Origin: Pseudocercospora fijiensis CIRAD86
Lineage: Eukaryota > Ascomycota > Dothideomycetes > Mycosphaerellales > Mycosphaerellaceae
Direction of reading: 5' to 3'
Assembly: GCF_000340215.1 (NCBI RefSeq)
Contig: NW_006921532.1
Coordinates: 3,795,126-3,859,125 of the forward strand
DNA: 64,000 nucleotides
Part shown: piece after piece, positions 47,003-56,113 of the stretch
Layout: the number at the start of each line of letters is the position of its first letter
Position numbering within the stretch: the stretch's first letter is position 1
The notes under the pieces: generated by a model
Seen by the model: the letters and a program-made list of their open reading frames with translations, nothing else
The model's database searches: none
What the model was told of the DNA's origin: nothing
Position numbers and translations under genes: made by a program

Positions 47003-48190
47003 ATGAAGACATTTTTCGCCCTCTGGCCATTGCTCGGCATTGCCGCAGCCGCAGGCCGCACGAGCGCTCCATCTGGAGCTCTCGTTGTCGGTGGTAACGG
47101 CACTTACTCGACGATTCAAGCCGCAGTTGATGCCCTGTCGACCTCGTCATCAGAGGAGCAGATCATCTTCATTCACCCCGGCACTTACAAGGAACAAGTC
47201 TACATCGATTCACTCAGCGGCCCATTGACCATCTACGGCTCCACCTCAGACACTTCCTCGTACGGCTCCAACGAAGTCATCATCACCGCGGGCGAGAGTC
47301 AAGAGACACAATCCAACAACGACCTTACAGCCACACTCCGTGTCCACACCAGCGGCTTCAAACTCTACAATGTAGATGTTGTGAACAGCTATGGAAAAGG
47401 TAGCCAAGCATTAGCACTTTCCGCCTACGCAGAGGTAAGCAGTCGTCATATATGCATGTTGAAGAAGGAGTCAGAGCTGACACGCAAGCTTCATGAACAG
47501 CATCAAGGTTATTACGCCTGTTCTTTCACCGGGTACGTTCCACATCTTCTTGGAAAATATCGAAATCCTTCTTGCTGCTAACAACGCCTCGCTCCAGATA
47601 CCAAGACACCATCCTCGCACAAATTGGTGCACAGATATATGCCCAGTGCTACATTGAAGGAGCCACAGACTTTATCTTTGGACAAGAGGGCCAAGCTTGG
47701 TTCGAGGGGTGCGTTGTTCCCAAACATATCCAAGCTTCGATGACAAAAGACTAACATTGATTTCTCCTCTTGTAGATGTGACATTGGCGTCTTGGAAGCG
47801 TCGCAAGGATACATCACTGCTTCAGGAAGAGACTCTTCCAGCAGTGCCAGCTATTATGTGATCAATAAGTCATCCGTTGCGGCGGCTTCGGGGAACACGG
47901 TTTCGAGCGGAGCATACTATCTCGGAAGACCCTGGAGACAGTATGCTCGCGTTGCCTTCCAGGATACTGCGCTCTCGGCGGTGATTAATTCTGCTGGGTG
48001 GTCAATTTGGAACAGTGGCGACGAGAGAACCGATAATGCTGTATTCGGAGAGTACGGCAACACTGGACAAGGAAGTGAGGGTACCCGAGCGGCTTTTGCG
48101 ACTAAGTTGAGTGAGCCAGTGGGCATTGCTGATGTGCTCGGAAGCGACTATGCCAGTGCTGCTTACTTTGATGCAGATTACGTAGGGTAG
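47003..48190 (+). CDS. Pectin methylesterase, carbohydrate esterase family 8
   Basis: A secreted enzyme that removes methyl groups from plant pectin. Exons 47003-47434, 47501-47532, 47598-47708 and 47776-48190 give 329 aa, typical for fungal CE8. A signal peptide covers about residues 1-17. Active-site features: YQDT with Gln157/Asp158 (general acid), ATDFIFG with nucleophile Asp179, and GRPWR supplying the Arg. The GNGTYSTIQAAVDAL start of the beta-helix is also clear. Splicing keeps phase throughout. It points to a plant-associated or plant-litter lifestyle. The gene is the first one next to the RIPed compartment, about 740 bp from element B. Confidence 0.95.
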
Positions 48191-48280
48191 CTCTGATCTA
48201 CTTGGACATATAGACTTCGCTTCGTCGGATGGGCACGGCGTGCTCATAACTGATGTTGTAGTATTCTACACGTCACCTTT

Positions 48281-49862
48281 TTATTTCGCCAGCAGGTATT
48301 CTCTTTGGTACAGCGTCTTCAAGACACCATAGACACCGCTTACAGGCCAGACGTTCCAGACTATGCTCTTCGCCCAGCCAGTCCATGTCGAAGTATCGAA
48401 TCTGCCGGAAGCTTTGGTCAAGTCGACCGCAACCTTTTGGTACACATCCAGCAGATATGTCGCGTGGTATTTCTCCCGTAGAGCATCATACCATTTGCGG
48501 TCGTAAATTGACCAAAACTCGTCCTCTGTGTAGAAGGCTTGAGCGTAAAGCCATTTAATACCCCCAAGCTCACGCACTTTCTGCTCCAGCCTTCTATTTT
48601 CCTGAATGAACTTGCTGTAGTTTGTCGAACCAGGACCCCAAACTCCAATATTGACAAATGAGACAGCTTTGTCATCGGATGTCAGCTCTGGTGCCAGCTT
48701 CGGATGGAGTGGGACTTCTTCGCCTCGTTTGAGAGGACATAGCCATAATGGCTGAAAGCCAAACTCTGTGTCGACGAAGTCGACGAACTTTTCGACTCCT
48801 CCTCGTGGGAGCAGAAGATCCTGGACGATGTACTTGGAGGCGTGCCCAGAGGCGTGCAGCGCGTGATACATTACCCGAGTATGCATGAAATAATCCAAGG
48901 CCCATCTCGTGATCCTGTTGAATGGCACCAGGAAATATTGGTAAGCGTATTTGCCAGTCCAGAAAGCGCCTCTGTCATAACGGAAGAGATAATCCTTGAC
49001 AAGAGTGGCCTCCTTGATCTCTGCAGAGCTACTGCCAGTCGTTCTGTCTACATGAATGTAGAACCACTATAAGTCACACGAAGGGTCAGTCAGCAGATGT
49101 GTGCGAAGTAATCAGAAGTGCGGCGGGTCCCATACGTACCGGGTCGGCTGCTCTGCTGAAGCTCTTCACTTTGACGCCAGGGGACGGTTCATCCACCAAT
49201 CTTCCAGTCACAATGACACCTTTCTTTGGACCGTATTGTATACCATCAACGTAGTCGTTAAGCGGATCATTAACAACGGAGGCCATCTTGGTCAAAGCTT
49301 CTGCAATGGTATTGACAGGGTGATAGGTCATCTCAACGTAGCGTTTCGATTTGATAAGCCTGAGCTCGAAAAGCGTTGCGACTCCCAGGGTCCCGAAACT
49401 GCCTGCAGCTCCATGGAATAGATCTTCTCGCTCAGTGGGCGATGCTCTCACAATCTCTCCATTCGGCAAAACCATCTCTATCCAGTTTACGATCCGATCG
49501 AAGAAGCCATACTTGAAACCACTGCTCTCGCCTGCTGTGCCTGCAAAGCCTCCACCAACAGTGATCCCAGGAAACTCCATAACAACGGGTGGGAGAAGGC
49601 CATAGGGAGCCACAGCGTCAACCAATTCGTCCATGGCCACGTTCGGCTCCGCCAAGCAGGTCATCTTTTCGAGATCCACATTGAAGACATGATTCAATTT
49701 GGACGTATCGACAACGGTATTGGGGTCAACCTTGCGAGTCTGAGTTGTATTGGTGGAAGCATGGTATAGTCGAAACGGGACTTTTCGTTCGTAGAATGAT
49801 GAGACTCTGGATACTATTGCCTGGACAGCTTCCTGGTGTGTCTCCATGCCGGCGACGAGCAT
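48281..49862 (-). CDS. FAD-dependent oxidoreductase, DHCR24/DIMINUTO-like
   Basis: A flavoprotein with an FAD-binding PCMH-type domain, related to delta(24)-sterol reductase. Two exons, 49862-49140 and 49066-48281, with a 73-bp intron, give 502 aa. Seen: LNHVFNVDLEKMTCLAEPNVAMDELV (start of the FAD fold), PGITVGGGFAGTAGESSGFKYGFFD (phosphate/flavin loop), GSFGTLGVATLFELRL, then the C-terminal cap with YLFRYDRGAFWTGKY and TEDEFWSIYDRKWYDALREKY, all characteristic of the family. No N-terminal membrane helix is seen, unlike animal DHCR24. Most ascomycetes do not need C24 reduction for ergosterol, so the substrate may be another sterol or lipid (inference). Confidence 0.88.
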
Positions 49863-50380
49863 GTTACGAACGTGTCACGTGGTCGAGTCCAAGGACGTGA
49901 CGATGCCACTGCTATCAATCGACTGGGAGATGCAGATGTGAAAGCAAAACAGGATAAGGTAGGCAACGTCATTTCTTTGCATTGGGAAAGTGAAAGTCTG
50001 TCTCGGAGGGAAGCGACGGATGGCAGAGCCAATCACAATCCTGGTTCCGCAGTCGTTCCCACCTCCGCCATGATTGCGCTGACGTCTCGAAGAAACCACA
50101 CCAATCCCACGGACCTCAGCCAACTCGGGTTGCTAAACACTACATACACTGCTCACGACAGCACAAGACTCGTGTGAGAACAGTCTCCTCCCTCCCGAGT
50201 TCCATATGCGGGATTGTATGTGTCCGCGACAGGTTCCTGTGAAGCAATGCTGGCAAGATCTGCGCTGTCTCCATAGCATAGCTTGTCAAAATTTGGTTGA
50301 CTTGCGATTGCCATCACACTCCTGGAGGGAGACCTGATCATGCTGGGGCTTATCATGCCTCGTACAGCATGGTCCACACA
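49863..50380. other. Intergenic 0.5 kb; no gene seen
   Basis: Upstream region of the flavoenzyme and 3' flank of cct4. One CACGTG at about 49877 lies just upstream of the flavoenzyme ATG. No coding frame is convincing. Confidence 0.4.
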
Positions 50381-52003
50381 CTATCTTGACAAGGCAATGT
50401 CGTCGATGCGCAGAATCATCTTCACCGTCTCACTTGCCAGCTCGAATGCGCTCGTGCTGACCAGCAACGGCTGCATGACTCCTTCTCCAGATGCGCTCTT
50501 GTCGTCTCCGCCCATGACGCCCACGCCACCACGCTTGATGCTGACACCAACGTTCTTCTCGCCCTTTGTATGCCGTGCTCTCAATTCCGTCACCACCTTG
50601 ATGCTGTTCAAGCCTGCATTCTCCGCCAGTGTGACTGGGATGATCTCCAGCGCATCGGCGAATGCCTTGAAGCACACGCTGTCAGGATAGGGCGATGTTA
50701 GCGCGTCTTGGCTCAGTTGCGTCGCGACTGCCATTTCTGGAGCACCGCCTCCAGGCAGGAGAGCTCGCTTCTTGACAAGACAGCGAATCACGCACATGGC
50801 GTCGTGCAAACTTCGCTCGGCCTCGTCAAGGATCAGCGTGTTGGCACCTCGTGCCACGATCGAGACGGTCTTGGGGGCATTCGGATTTGGATGCTTGACA
50901 CCCGAGACTCGCACGTAACGAGAACCCAGGTTCGAAACCTCCTCGACCAAGTCTGCCGTGCCCAGCTTATCTTCGGTGAAGGAGTCGATGTCGGCGATCG
51001 GTTTGCAGCCTGTCGACTTGCAGATGAATTCTACTTCGTCTCGCTCGATATCCTTAACGCACATTATGCCTAGCTTGTAGAGGAAGTGTAGACTCAGGTC
51101 GTTCACAGCGTCCCTGAGGATGCTCTTCTGAATGAAGAGCACGTTGCATTTGGCCTTCTTGATTTTCTTGACCATGTTGAGGAGGTATGTTCGTTCTTCT
51201 TTGAGAATCTTGTCCATCTGCCTGTAGTCATTGACCACAATCTGATTCTCCATGTCTGGTTTTGGCGGACTGAGCTGGAATTGGATGAGACCTATTCTGG
51301 CTTTCTCTATCCGTGTGGGACCACCTGCACTCTTGATTGCTTGTTGGCTGAGGACCAGCCCATCCACCATTTCGGAATCATCGATCACACCGCCAGCCTT
51401 CTTGAGGATCCGCACGTTCCGTAAATCGACATTTTGAGCGTTTTGTGGGTTGATGGTTCGCAGGACAGCATCAACTGCCATAGGAGCCAGCTTGGGTTCT
51501 TGGGAGACGATCTTCGAGGAAAGCGATGTGGAGGCAGCTTTGAGGAGAGTTTGGCGGTCGGCAAGATTGATGGGAACGGAGATTTCTTCTAATATCTCTA
51601 CTGCTCGGGCGGCAGCTCTCTGGAAACTCTCGCTGATGATTGTTGGGTGGATGCCTTTGGCGAGGAGACGCTCGGCCGCGCCTAGTAAACTGCCGGCAAT
51701 GACAACGACTGAAGTGGTGCCATCGCCTGCCTCGATGTCTTGAGCATTTGCCAGATCCACGAGCATTTTCGCGGCGGGATGCATCACGCTCATGTCCTTG
51801 AGCATGGTGTTGCCGTCGTTGGTGATGATGGTCTCGCCTTTGCCCGTCTGAATCATCTTGTCCATACCACGGGGACCCAAAGAGGTGCGAATAGCATCTG
51901 CGACCGCTCTGGCAGCGGTGATGTTGGCTTCCCTTACTGCCTGCGGCTTGGCCTTGTCCTTGAAGGCATTGTTGCCAGCGTTGGCCGGCGCTCCTTGCGC
52001 CAT
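50381..52003 (-). CDS. cct4: T-complex protein 1 subunit delta (CCT4), cytosolic chaperonin
   Basis: One of eight subunits of the TRiC/CCT ring that folds actin, tubulin and WD40 proteins with ATP. Intronless, 540 aa, full length. Group II chaperonin signatures: [11 protein letters not shown] (40-50), TNDGNTML (61-68), GDGTTSVV (93-100) and [10 protein letters not shown] in the C-terminal equatorial domain. Subunit identity as delta follows from overall similarity ([33 protein letters not shown] region and [10 protein letters not shown]). It is divergent from rpt1, with 387 bp between the two start codons. Confidence 0.95.
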   Translation of the reverse strand: MAQGAPANAGNNAFKDKAKPQAVREANITAARAVADAIRTSLGPRGMDKMIQTGKGETIITNDGNTMLKDMSVMHPAAKMLVDLANAQDIEAGDGTTSVVVIAGSLLGAAERLLAKGIHPTIISESFQRAAARAVEILEEISVPINLADRQTLLKAASTSLSSKIVSQEPKLAPMAVDAVLRTINPQNAQNVDLRNVRILKKAGGVIDDSEMVDGLVLSQQAIKSAGGPTRIEKARIGLIQFQLSPPKPDMENQIVVNDYRQMDKILKEERTYLLNMVKKIKKAKCNVLFIQKSILRDAVNDLSLHFLYKLGIMCVKDIERDEVEFICKSTGCKPIADIDSFTEDKLGTADLVEEVSNLGSRYVRVSGVKHPNPNAPKTVSIVARGANTLILDEAERSLHDAMCVIRCLVKKRALLPGGGAPEMAVATQLSQDALTSPYPDSVCFKAFADALEIIPVTLAENAGLNSIKVVTELRARHTKGEKNVGVSIKRGGVGVMGGDDKSASGEGVMQPLLVSTSAFELASETVKMILRIDDIALSR

Positions 52004-52390
52004 GTTTGATGTATGAAGTGCACCTGGTTCCGCGTGTATTATATATGTACTTCCGGTGAATGTGCGGGTGTTTCTAGGCGTGGTGGTGCTGCGTTTGCGT
52101 GGACGTGTGGACGTGTGTTTGGATAGACAAGAATTCTGAAGCTCTCTGCGCGATGCACGTCGGCAACGCCTTCGTCACGCTCCGATGCCTGCAGCGACAG
52201 TGCACCTACGAAGCTCTCACTACCAACGGACTACCAACTTCGACCTTTAGGTTACCACTCACGACATCGCACTTTGGCTTTCATCACCGCGCACATCTCT
52301 CCTCCATCTCGGACCCATCCACCCTCCGCACCAGCTCTATACGATCCCGACCCTCAACAGTGACGCCTACACCATCCAAACACCGCCGCG
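52004..52390. promoter_or_regulatory. Shared divergent promoter region of cct4 and rpt1
   Basis: 387 bp between the ATGs of two proteostasis genes transcribed away from each other. A TATATAT-like run lies at about 52038-52046 on the cct4 side and a CT-rich leader precedes rpt1. The Rpn4 PACE box (GGTGGCAAA) of yeast proteasome genes was looked for and not seen. Confidence 0.6.
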
Positions 52391-53767
52391 ATGCCATCGG
52401 CGACAGGCCAGAACTGGGAGAAGTACCAGAAGAAGTTCGCCGACGACGAGCAGGAAGAGAAGAAGATCACACCGTTGTCTGATGAGTATGTTGTGCCGCC
52501 TTGCGCCGTGCACTGCGAACATGGTGGCTAATAATCACACAGGGACATCCAAGTGCTCAAGACATACAACTCTGCCCCATACGCCACAGCACTGAAAGAT
52601 CTGGAGAAAGCCATCAAGGAGAAGCAGACGTCAGTCAACGAGAAGATCGGCGTCAAGGAATCAGACACCGGACTCGCACCTCCGCATCTATGGGACATCG
52701 CCGCTGACCGACAACGCATGAGCGAAGAGCAACCATTACAAGTCGCGAGATGCACCAAGATCATTCCCGATGAGAAGGACAGTGAGAAGAGCAAATATGT
52801 CATCAACGTCAAGCAGATCGCCAAGTTCGTCGTGAACCTTGGAGACCGAGTGTCGCCCACAGATATCGAAGAGGGCATGCGCGTGGGAGTAGACCGGAAC
52901 AAGTACCAGATCATGTTGCCTCTTCCGCCCAAGATCGACCCGAGTGTCACCATGATGACCGTCGAGGACAAGCCCGATGTCACCTATGGAGATGTGGGTG
53001 GCTGCAAAGAGCAGATTGAGAAGCTACGAGAAGTCGTTGAGATGCCGCTCTTATCGCCAGAGCGCTTCGTTAACCTGGGCATCGATCCACCAAAGGGTGC
53101 TCTGCTTTACGGTCCTCCAGGAACCGGTAAGACGCTTTGCGCCAGAGCGGTGGCTAACAGAACTGATGCCACATTCATCCGTGTCATTGGGTCCGAGCTT
53201 GTGCAGAAGTACGTCGGAGAGGGTGCACGAATGGTCCGCGAGCTCTTTGAGATGGCGCGCACGAAGAAAGCATGCATCATTTTCTTCGACGAAATCGATG
53301 CTGTCGGAGGTGCTCGTTTCGATGACGGCGCAGGCGGAGATAACGAAGTTCAGCGAACTATGCTGGAACTTATCACACAACTCGACGGTTTCGACAGCCG
53401 GGGAAATATTAAGGTCATGTTCGCCACTAACAGACCTAGCACACTGGACCCAGCTCTCATGAGACCCGGTCGAATAGATCGAAAGATCGAGTTTTCACTG
53501 CCCGACATGGAGGGTCGTGCCAACATCCTGCGAATCCACGCCAAGTCCATGTCAGTAGAGCGCGACATCAGATGGGAGCTCATTTCGCGTCTGTGCCCGA
53601 ACTCAACCGGTGCTGAGCTGCGGTCTGTAGCTACAGAAGCTGGCATGTTCGCCATTCGCGCGCGAAGAAAGGTGGCTAGCGAGAAGGACTTCTTGAGCGC
53701 TGTCGAGAAGGTCATTCGAGGAGGACTCAAATTCAACTCGACCGCAGCGTATGCCCAGTACAATTAG
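52391..53767 (+). CDS. rpt1: 26S proteasome regulatory ATPase subunit Rpt1 (subunit 7)
   Basis: An AAA ATPase of the 19S base ring that unfolds substrates into the 20S core. Exons 52391-52485 and 52543-53767 (57-bp intron) give 439 aa. Seen: N-terminal coiled-coil part, OB-fold region, Walker A GPPGTGKT (222-229), Walker B FFDEID (279-284), pore-loop YVGEG (255-259), the second region of homology with [11 protein letters not shown], and the [19 protein letters not shown] block. It is full length and intact. It shares an upstream region with cct4. Confidence 0.96.
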
Positions 53768-55107
53768 GGGACTTGCTTGACCCGTCCGATCGGAGCATTC
53801 ACTACAGCGCGGCGTTGATTTACATGTACTAGGCCCAGACCCACAGCTCCAAGGAAGAGCTTGTACGATTATACTTACTAGAGATGGGAAGTTCCCAAAC
53901 GATAGCGTGTATCTCAGGACTCACGGCTACGATATGAAAATACAACACCGATGCTTGTCACCGCTGCGCTATATCATGGCTGTCGGCCGGCTCCTGCTCA
54001 GCCGGCCGATGAAGCTTCCTGTCTGAACTCAATTTTCCGTGCAGCTAAACGACGCTCCATCATGTGGGTTTCCATCGTAACAACGCGCGCGCTTCGACAC
54101 GGCTCAGTTCGCCTCGAGAATGCTGTTTCTGATGTAACACCGATCGCTGTGCTATTATGGCCGCTTCGCGAGTTCTTTCCGGCTACTTAGCGGCGACCCG
54201 TGCGGCCTTGGTCTTGGTCTTGGTTCGCATTGAGGCGCAGCCGGCTTAGCAGCTATCCCGCCTGCACTTCATGCAGCCTCGTTGGCCTTACACCAGGCAA
54301 GTTCTGCACCAGGCATTCGTTCTTTCACCAAGCGAAGTTTTTCGGCGGCCCTTCCGCTCACTCACGCTTACAGATGACAGGTTGAAGTCCAGTCAAAGGA
54401 CGGAATCTCCATGTGAAAGGGTCCCAAAACTCCAGGAGCTCGGCTTAGAGTATCAACCTTAGCGAAAACAAGGCGACTATAGGCGCAATCAGGACGTCTG
54501 CCAGAGCTCTCAATTCCGGGTCACCTCCTGATATGGTGCTGAAAAGCCGCCATGTCCTTCCTGGATGTCACATAGCCTGCTGATCCTTTGGGGGCGCTTC
54601 AGCGCATGACTGGAGCGAACGGGTGTGCTTCCAATCAATGTCGATCTACAGTCTGCAGGCTTTTAAATGCATTATACCGGTCGCTGCACTCCGCATGTTG
54701 GCTCTACCATTCCGATCGCCCCGATGTGCATATACCATCTATATAGCACATACACATGGCTGAAGCTTGTGGAGACATTTGAACTGCTGCACAGCCTTCC
54801 GTCGGCTCTCCTGGTGATAAGCCGCTGCACTCTGATGCCATCATTACCCATCCTGCTCGAGCGCTATCGGATGGTCTAAACAAGGCAGACAACATGAATG
54901 ACTCTTCGAAGCTCTCGATTGTGAATACAAGCCCTCTTCGTGACTGTCATTCACGTTGCAATTCTATGACCACTGCAATTCTTCCCCTTCTTGACCCTCG
55001 CAGCGATATACGATTGACCCCCACCTGGGCAATAGCATACATCTATCTTCAAAGGAGAGCACCCGACCCTACATAGTATATTAATCAAAGGAACAAATCA
55101 CATCAAG
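53768..55107. other. Intergenic 1.3 kb; no gene seen
   Basis: A perfect 9-bp inverted repeat CGGCCGGCT / AGCCGGCCG with a 7-nt loop lies at 53984-54008, about 220 bp after the rpt1 stop. The remaining sequence has only short overlapping frames. It provides the upstream region of the gene at 55108. Confidence 0.45.
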
Positions 55108-55830
55108 ATGGGAAGCAATGCGCATCACACAGCAAATACCAACGAAAACGATGAGTACAGAATGGCGCAACGACAGCACGACATGATAGCAGAAATCCCG
55201 ACCAACGTCGATCGCCATCGACCACCGGTCAGAAACGACGATAATGCATATCGCTGCGCTTGTAGGTGTGGCTGCCAATGTAATTGTGGCTGCACATGCA
55301 ATCGTGCCTCAAACGATATCGATCTGACCGAAGCTGTGAATGGCCAAGGCTCGAACATCCAGCAACACCACCACTACAAGTCCGCAGAGACCGGAGACGA
55401 ATATGTGCATAGTCCAGAAGGCGCGGAGGATCATCTCATCGAAGTCGGCCATTTCGGTCATATTCCAGAGAAAGAGATCTTGCGAGCTTTATCCAGACAC
55501 AGACGTCACCACGGGATCTTACCCTCTGAATACTCACCTTTCACAATTCCAACCGCAAGCTCGATGATTGTGGAGGCTAGTAATGACAGTGACGACACTG
55601 CTTCTTCGGTACTCAGTCATCTGAGCTACAGATCTGCTGGCTCTTCTTTGCTTGGCTATACAGGTCATTGGCTTGATCAGATCGGCATGACGACTTTCAC
55701 AAGTGGACTCAGTACTGTGTACAATCCTCTGGTCTTGACCCCGGACTATCCTGTTCAACTCGAAATTAGCGAGCGTGATCTTCGTGATCTGCCGAGCTTC
55801 GATTCAGGGTTTTTGTGGGAGAAGATTTGA
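55108..55830 (+). CDS. Hypothetical protein with an alternating-cysteine cluster
   Basis: Intronless, 240 aa, no recognised family. Residues 50-64 carry eight Cys at every second position (C50, 52, 54, 56, 58, 60, 62, 64) with single residues between them, in a setting otherwise without Cys. The N-terminus is polar (Asn, His, Asp-rich), the middle is acidic and His-containing, and the C-terminal part is Ser-rich with hydrophobic patches (SSLLGYTGHWLDQIGMTTF). There is no signal peptide and no clear membrane helix. Metal binding or lipidation of the Cys run is possible (inference). Its reality as a gene rests on length, biased composition and a good upstream leader; expression is unproven. Confidence 0.6.
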   Translation: MGSNAHHTANTNENDEYRMAQRQHDMIAEIPTNVDRHRPPVRNDDNAYRCACRCGCQCNCGCTCNRASNDIDLTEAVNGQGSNIQQHHHYKSAETGDEYVHSPEGAEDHLIEVGHFGHIPEKEILRALSRHRRHHGILPSEYSPFTIPTASSMIVEASNDSDDTASSVLSHLSYRSAGSSLLGYTGHWLDQIGMTTFTSGLSTVYNPLVLTPDYPVQLEISERDLRDLPSFDSGFLWEKI

Positions 55831-56113
55831 GAGGTCGGCCATGTCCATGTTTTGACGAGTTTCGTGATCCTTTGCTGTGATGAAGACAGCACGATGCCCG
55901 TGCCTTTTACGCGGTGTCCCGTTTGTATGATCACGATTGGACTATTTTGGAATGTTTTAGGAGAGATATAGTCAGCGATATCAAGACAGAAATGACATTT
56001 GCTGCATCTGTATGTACAGGGTGGTTTCTCACAATGTTCCGTTAAGCCGACAGTCCTTGAGTACTTCTCGTATACAACGCCAAACACGTTGATGATATGC
56101 TTACTTTAGGACA

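Noticed and set aside
52004..52390. PACE (Rpn4) element in the rpt1 promoter
   Set aside because: GGTGGCAAA or its complement was not found in the interval.
53984..54008. GC-rich hairpin as a transcription terminator of rpt1
   Set aside because: Hairpin terminators are a bacterial mechanism. In this eukaryotic context the inverted repeat is noted but not called a terminator.
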